From Microbacterium sp. (GTDB taxonomy: Bacteria; Actinomycetota; Actinomycetes; Actinomycetales; Microbacteriaceae): a DNA stretch of 44,564 nt. The DNA lies in contig JAITLM010000152.1 in assembly GCA_031277885.1 (NCBI GenBank), forward strand, positions 1 to 44,564. Direction: 5' to 3'. Shown piece by piece: positions 41,116 through 44,564 of this stretch. Below the pieces are notes generated by a model that saw only the letters and a program-made list of their open reading frames with translations, did no database searches and was not told where the DNA came from. Both the position numbers and the translations under genes were made by a program. Numbering within the stretch: position 1 is the first letter of the stretch; the number at the start of each line of letters is the position of its first letter.

Positions 41116-41697
41116 ATGAGTCTGCGCTACGCAATCCTGGCGATCCTGCGCGTCGGGCCGCTGTCGGGATACGACCTGCAGAAGCAGTTCTCGCAATCCG
41201 TGGGCCACGTCTGGCACGCCCCGGACTCGCAGATCTATCCGGAGCTGCGCAAGATGGAGGCCGCGGGGCTCATCGAGGGCGAGGAGCAGGCCCGTGGTCA
41301 GCGCGGCACCCGGCGCATGTACACGGTGACGCCCGCCGGCGACGCCGACTACCTCGCGTGGATGCAGACGCCCCTGGACTACCAGCGCGTCCGCGATCCC
41401 GCGCACCTGCGCGCCGCCTACCTGGAGAACACCACGCCGGACGCGGCGCGCGACTTCCTGCGCCACCACATCGCGCAGTGGGAGGGCGAGCTGGAGCAGT
41501 GGGAGGGCGAACTCACCCACATCGAGAACCTCAGCAACCCGATGCTGACGCGCCGGCTGAACGTCACTCCGGACAGTGAGCGCGAGCGCACGATCGCGTA
41601 CAAGAGGTTCGCCTACGAGGGCCTGGTCGAGCGGGCGCGGCTCGAGATCGCCTGGGCCCGGCGCGGCCTCGACCTCGTCGACCGGCTCGGCGAGTAA
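41116..41697 (+). CDS. PadR-family transcriptional regulator
   Basis: 193 residues. The N-terminal winged helix is 'SLRYAILAILRVGPLSGYDLQKQF', continuing to 'DSQIYPELRKMEAAGLIEGEEQARGQRGTRRMYTVTPAG'. The C-terminal part (about 90-185) is a helical Vir_act_alpha_C-type dimerisation domain. GGAGGAA precedes ATG 41116; 42 bases separate it from ligM. PadR proteins often derepress phenolic acid genes on binding a phenolic ligand, so control of this cluster is the natural inference. It is convergent with the dioxygenase gene, 13 bases apart. Confidence 0.93.
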   Translation: MSLRYAILAILRVGPLSGYDLQKQFSQSVGHVWHAPDSQIYPELRKMEAAGLIEGEEQARGQRGTRRMYTVTPAGDADYLAWMQTPLDYQRVRDPAHLRAAYLENTTPDAARDFLRHHIAQWEGELEQWEGELTHIENLSNPMLTRRLNVTPDSERERTIAYKRFAYEGLVERARLEIAWARRGLDLVDRLGE

Positions 41698-41710
41698 CCG
41701 GCGCCCGCGC

Positions 41711-42706
41711 TCACCGGGATCCGGCGAGCGCCTCGCGATCGATCTCCTCCTGGTTCTCCACGTACGGCGTGCCGTGCGTGTGGAAGGTGGCGACCGTCTT
41801 CATGCCCCAGGCCTGCCCCTTGGCGCGCTCGGCCTGGCTCCACTCGACGACCGGCCAGTCGGGATCCAGCAGGAGCCTGGCCTGCGCGTTCGCGAACTCG
41901 ATGCGGTTGCCGCCCGGCTCCCAGACGTAGAGGAAGAAGGTCTGGTTGATCGCGTGCTTGTAGGGCCCGTACTCGATGTGGATCCCGTTCTCGAGGCAGA
42001 TGTCGGCGGCCTTCAGGATGTCCTCGCGGGAGTCCGGCGCGAACGCGAAGTGATGGAAGCGGCCCCGGCTGCCCGTCCAGTCCGCGGAGTAGACGACGTC
42101 GTAGGACTTCTGATGGAACCGGAACCATCGCGCGGCGTAGCGGCCGTCGTCCTGGCGCACCCGCTCGGACTCCCGCGCGCGCATGACCTCGGCCCAGAAC
42201 TCCCCTGCGGCGGTGACGTCGCTCGCGAGGTAGTTGATGTGGTCCATGCGGCGGGCATTGATGCCGCGTCCGGGATACGCGGAGGCCTGGTTCTTCAGCG
42301 CGGGCCGGTCCTCGTCGTCCGGCACGTAGAGCTCCGTCTCGTAGTGCAGCGCCATGAGGTGCCCGTCCGGATCTTCGAACTCGTAGGAGGGACCGACGCC
42401 GACCTCGGGTCCGCGCCAGCCGTGCCCGAGTCCGGTCGCCTCGATCGCGGCCACCCGGCGCTCGAGCGCCTCCTGGCTGGTCGTGCGGAAGAGCGTGCGC
42501 CCGACCCCGTTGGTGTCGGATGCCGTGAGTTTGAGCGTGTAGCGCTGGTACTCGTCCCAGCAGCGCAGGTACGCGGAGTCGCCGATCCGGGCGACCTCGC
42601 GCATCGCGCAGATGTCCCGGAAGAAGTGCAGGCTCTCCTCGAACCGAGGGGTGTGCAGTTCGATCGCGCCGAGGTGGGCGAGATCGAAGTTGTCGCTGGT
42701 CGCCAT
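41711..42706 (-). CDS. type I (VOC-fold) extradiol ring-cleavage dioxygenase
   Basis: 331 residues from ATG 42706. It has two tandem VOC modules; the second is catalytic, with the Fe(II) triad His in 'RRMDHINYLASD', His in 'GRFHHFAFAPDS' and Glu in 'PGGNRIEFANAQ'. The family includes catechol 2,3- and homoprotocatechuate 2,3-dioxygenases. Cleaves a catecholic ring next to the diol using O2. The neighbouring oxalomesaconate genes point to a carboxylated substrate such as gallate or protocatechuate, an unexpected substrate for this fold. AGGA lies 9 bases upstream. Downstream end of the minus-strand operon. Confidence 0.9.
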   Translation of the reverse strand: MATSDNFDLAHLGAIELHTPRFEESLHFFRDICAMREVARIGDSAYLRCWDEYQRYTLKLTASDTNGVGRTLFRTTSQEALERRVAAIEATGLGHGWRGPEVGVGPSYEFEDPDGHLMALHYETELYVPDDEDRPALKNQASAYPGRGINARRMDHINYLASDVTAAGEFWAEVMRARESERVRQDDGRYAARWFRFHQKSYDVVYSADWTGSRGRFHHFAFAPDSREDILKAADICLENGIHIEYGPYKHAINQTFFLYVWEPGGNRIEFANAQARLLLDPDWPVVEWSQAERAKGQAWGMKTVATFHTHGTPYVENQEEIDREALAGSR

Positions 42707-42743
42707 GGGATCCGTCCTTGCTCTGGTCGTGTGAGGTCCGTCG

Positions 42744-43835
42744 TCAGCGCCGCGGACGCGGGAAGACGATGCCGTCGAAGATCTTGCGCGCGGTGCGCGT
42801 CGACCGGGACGACGCGCGCCACACACCGTCGTCCCCGCGTGAGACGTCGACGCGGGTGCGGAGCACCCCGGCGGGGTGCTCGATGTCGTGCTCCGGTCCT
42901 GCGGGCAGCCGGGCGAGGTCGTGTCCGACGGCGCCGGGGATCCGGATGCCCGCAGCGACCGAGGCCGCCATCAGGACACCGATCGACGCGTGCACGCGGA
43001 AGGGGATGAACGCCCGCGTGGAGATCGTCCCGCCGTGCCGGGGCGGCGAGAGCAGCACCACCTTGGGCACGGTCTGCTCCCTCACATCGCCCAGGCCGAA
43101 CAGCGGTCCGGCTTCGCGGCGGATCTCCTCGACGGCCGCGCACAGCCGAGCATCCGCCTCGAGTGCGCCCGGATCCTCGTCCCCCGACACACCGAGCGAC
43201 GCGGCGTCCACGAGCACGACGGGCATGCCGTTGTCGACCAGCGTCACGCGGCGTCCGGCGAGCTCCTGCGCCGCCAGGCCGGTCGGGAGCACGGGACCTG
43301 CGCCGGCTCCGAGCCGGAGCTCGATCGCTCCCGCCGTGCCGGGAACGCCGTCGATCGCCACGTCGCCGTCGTAGTCGGGGATCCCGGCCGGCGTCGCGAA
43401 CGTGGCCGTCGCCGCGCCGCCCGTGTTGCGCAGCCGGATGCGCGCCGTGGTCATCCCGTCACCGCCGGCCGGCAGGAGCCCGCGCTCGACGGCGAAGGGT
43501 CCCACCGCGGCGAGGAGGTTGCCGCAGGTCTGCGCGGCGCCCACCGTGGCACGGTCGACGCCGACCTGAAGGAAGAGGTAGTCGAGATCCGCGTCCCGAT
43601 CCTCGGAGACGGAGACGATGGCGGCTTTGGAGGTCAGCGGGTGCCCGCCCCCGAGGCCGTCGATCTGGCGGGGATCCGGGCTGCCGAGGAGCCGGAGCAT
43701 CAGGTCATCACGCTCCGCGGGATCGGCCGGTACGTCGGAGGCGAGGAAGAAGGCCCCCTTCGATGTCCCGCCGCGCAACAGCATGCAGCGGATGCCTTCG
43801 GGGCGGGCGCTCCGGGCAGTCTCGTCAGCGCCCAT
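42744..43835 (-). CDS. 4-oxalomesaconate tautomerase (GalD/PrpF family)
   Basis: 363 residues from ATG 43835. The PrpF/GalD blocks are 'RCMLLRGGTSKGAFFLASDVP', 'GLGGGHPLTSKAAIVS' and 'AAQTCGNLLAAVGPFAVERGLL' with its conserved Cys. In the gallate/protocatechuate 4,5-cleavage pathway GalD converts the keto and enol forms of 4-oxalomesaconate; PrpF relatives isomerise aconitate. The adjacent aldolase and dioxygenase support the first reading. It overlaps the aldolase stop by 11 bases and is followed by the dioxygenase after 37 bases. Confidence 0.88.
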   Translation of the reverse strand: MGADETARSARPEGIRCMLLRGGTSKGAFFLASDVPADPAERDDLMLRLLGSPDPRQIDGLGGGHPLTSKAAIVSVSEDRDADLDYLFLQVGVDRATVGAAQTCGNLLAAVGPFAVERGLLPAGGDGMTTARIRLRNTGGAATATFATPAGIPDYDGDVAIDGVPGTAGAIELRLGAGAGPVLPTGLAAQELAGRRVTLVDNGMPVVLVDAASLGVSGDEDPGALEADARLCAAVEEIRREAGPLFGLGDVREQTVPKVVLLSPPRHGGTISTRAFIPFRVHASIGVLMAASVAAGIRIPGAVGHDLARLPAGPEHDIEHPAGVLRTRVDVSRGDDGVWRASSRSTRTARKIFDGIVFPRPRR

Positions 43836-44523
43836 CGCCGCTCCGCCGGGCGACGCGCTCGATGCCGAGACGGTCGAGCACCGCCCGCAGGCCCCCGACG
43901 TCCATCGAGATCTCACCGGCCCGGTAGCGCTCGCGCGCCGCGGCCTCGCGCTCCGCCCGCCGCCGCGCCGCATCCAGCGCCTCGGCCGCACGCGCGCGGG
44001 GCACGATCGTCACGCCGTCGTCGTCGGCGACCACGATGTCGCCGGGTTCGACCACGACGCCGTCGAGCGCGATCGGCACGTTCACCGATCCTGCTGTCTC
44101 CTTCACGGTGCCCTGCGCGGTGATGTGCGCCGTCCACACGGGGAACCGCATGGCCCGCAGCTCTGCGACGTCGCGCACCCCGGCGGAGGTGACGTAGCCG
44201 CCCACCCCTCGAGCCTGCATCTGGGTCGCCATGAGCTCCCCGATGAAGCCGTGCGGCGACTCCGACGCCGGTGCCACGACGATGATGTCGCCCTCCTGCG
44301 CCTGCTCGATCGCGGCATGCACCATCAGGTTGTCGCCCACGGCAGCGAGCACGGTGATCGCACTGCCGGAGACCACGACGCCCTCCTGGATCGGCCGGAT
44401 CCGCGCCCCCGCGCAGCCGATCCGGCCCAGGGCTTCGTGCACCGTCGCGGATCCGAATGCGGCGAGTGCATCGACGAGTGCACGCTCGGCGCGGTCGATG
44501 TCTGTGACGATGACGGGGCTCAC
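43825..44523 (-). CDS. 4-carboxy-4-hydroxy-2-oxoadipate aldolase / RraA-like family protein, GTG start
   Basis: 232 residues. 'GELMATQMQARGVGGYVTSAGVRD' carries the family's Arg-Asp pair for divalent metal and substrate, and 'GDIVVADDDGVTIVPR' is the usual C-terminal block of HMG/CHA aldolases. CHA aldolase splits 4-carboxy-4-hydroxy-2-oxoadipate into pyruvate and oxaloacetate (and can decarboxylate oxaloacetate). The normal 'DGAVRD' here reads 'SAGVRD', a small departure. GTG 44523 overlaps the upstream stop (GTGA). RraA proteins without aldolase activity are an alternative, made unlikely by the neighbours. Confidence 0.85.
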   Translation of the reverse strand: MSPVIVTDIDRAERALVDALAAFGSATVHEALGRIGCAGARIRPIQEGVVVSGSAITVLAAVGDNLMVHAAIEQAQEGDIIVVAPASESPHGFIGELMATQMQARGVGGYVTSAGVRDVAELRAMRFPVWTAHITAQGTVKETAGSVNVPIALDGVVVEPGDIVVADDDGVTIVPRARAAEALDAARRRAEREAAARERYRAGEISMDVGGLRAVLDRLGIERVARRSGDGR

Positions 44524-44564
44524 GCCAGCACGTCCGTGACTTGGGGGTAATAGCGCATGTACGC
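44520..44564 (-). CDS. C-terminal end of an upstream gene (rest outside window)
   Basis: The minus strand enters the window in frame with 'AYMRYYPQVTDVLA' and stops at TGA 44522-44520, overlapping the aldolase GTG by 4 bases. It is the preceding gene of the same operon; 14 residues are too few to identify it. The pathway would require an oxalomesaconate hydratase nearby, but I see no match to prove it. Confidence 0.6.
   Translation of the reverse strand, partial: AYMRYYPQVTDVLA

Noticed and set aside
43825..44523. Ribonuclease E inhibitor RraA
   Set aside because: The fold is shared, but the Arg-Asp motif and the oxalomesaconate tautomerase next door favour the aldolase.

Overview
This window reads as chromosome from a strongly GC-rich actinobacterium, most likely Microbacteriaceae and probably Microbacterium-like. 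The reasons are uniform G/C-ending codon use, many TANNNT -10 elements placed directly before start codons (leaderless mRNAs), a CtpE-type P-type ATPase, a rhomboid-like/DUF2156 lysyltransferase, and DUF4349, DUF4383 and DUF1684 proteins. I see no phage, transposase, CRISPR array or rRNA. The only stable RNA gene found is a tRNA-Glu(CTC).

Layout. 1-2480: the tail of a sigma factor gene coupled to a DUF4349 membrane protein, then trpS on the opposite strand behind a leaderless WWW leader peptide and a set of competing hairpins. 2566-3906: an acyltransferase-3 membrane protein. 3872-9607: a five-gene dipeptide/oligopeptide ABC importer (SBP, two permeases, two ATPases) with a DUF1684 gene upstream. 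9734-9847: tRNA-Glu with its terminator. 9976-16264: MBL-fold hydrolase, CPA2-type antiporter, aminopeptidase N, YbaK-type deacylase and a second acyltransferase. 16270-16343: a palindromic dispersed element. 16349-20773: CtpE-like ATPase, then an ArsR-MFS pair under a perfect 17-bp dyad operator. 20796-27520: a four-gene FtsX/MacB-type ABC system in which one ATPase carries an AbrB-like C-terminal domain. 27671-31064: MFS transporter, Cys/Met-metabolism PLP lyase with a divergent Lrp regulator, and a small YT-repeat protein. 31274-36000: lysyltransferase, M23 peptidase and two small membrane proteins.

36178-44564 is the most distinctive region. On the plus strand are a stand-alone MetE-like methyltransferase, then (after a gene remnant and two more palindromic elements) metF, purU, ligM and padR. 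On the minus strand are a type I (VOC) extradiol dioxygenase, a 4-oxalomesaconate tautomerase (GalD/PrpF family), a CHA aldolase (RraA-like) and the last codons of another gene. Together these outline catabolism of methoxylated lignin-type aromatics: LigM moves the O-methyl group to tetrahydrofolate, MetF and PurU (with FolD, not in the window) oxidise it to formate, and the ring is opened and taken through the oxalomesaconate branch to pyruvate and oxaloacetate. The pairing of a type I dioxygenase with the oxalomesaconate branch and of PurU (rather than formate-THF ligase) with LigM are the points most likely to be new.

All functional calls come from reading translations and motifs by eye; no database search was run.
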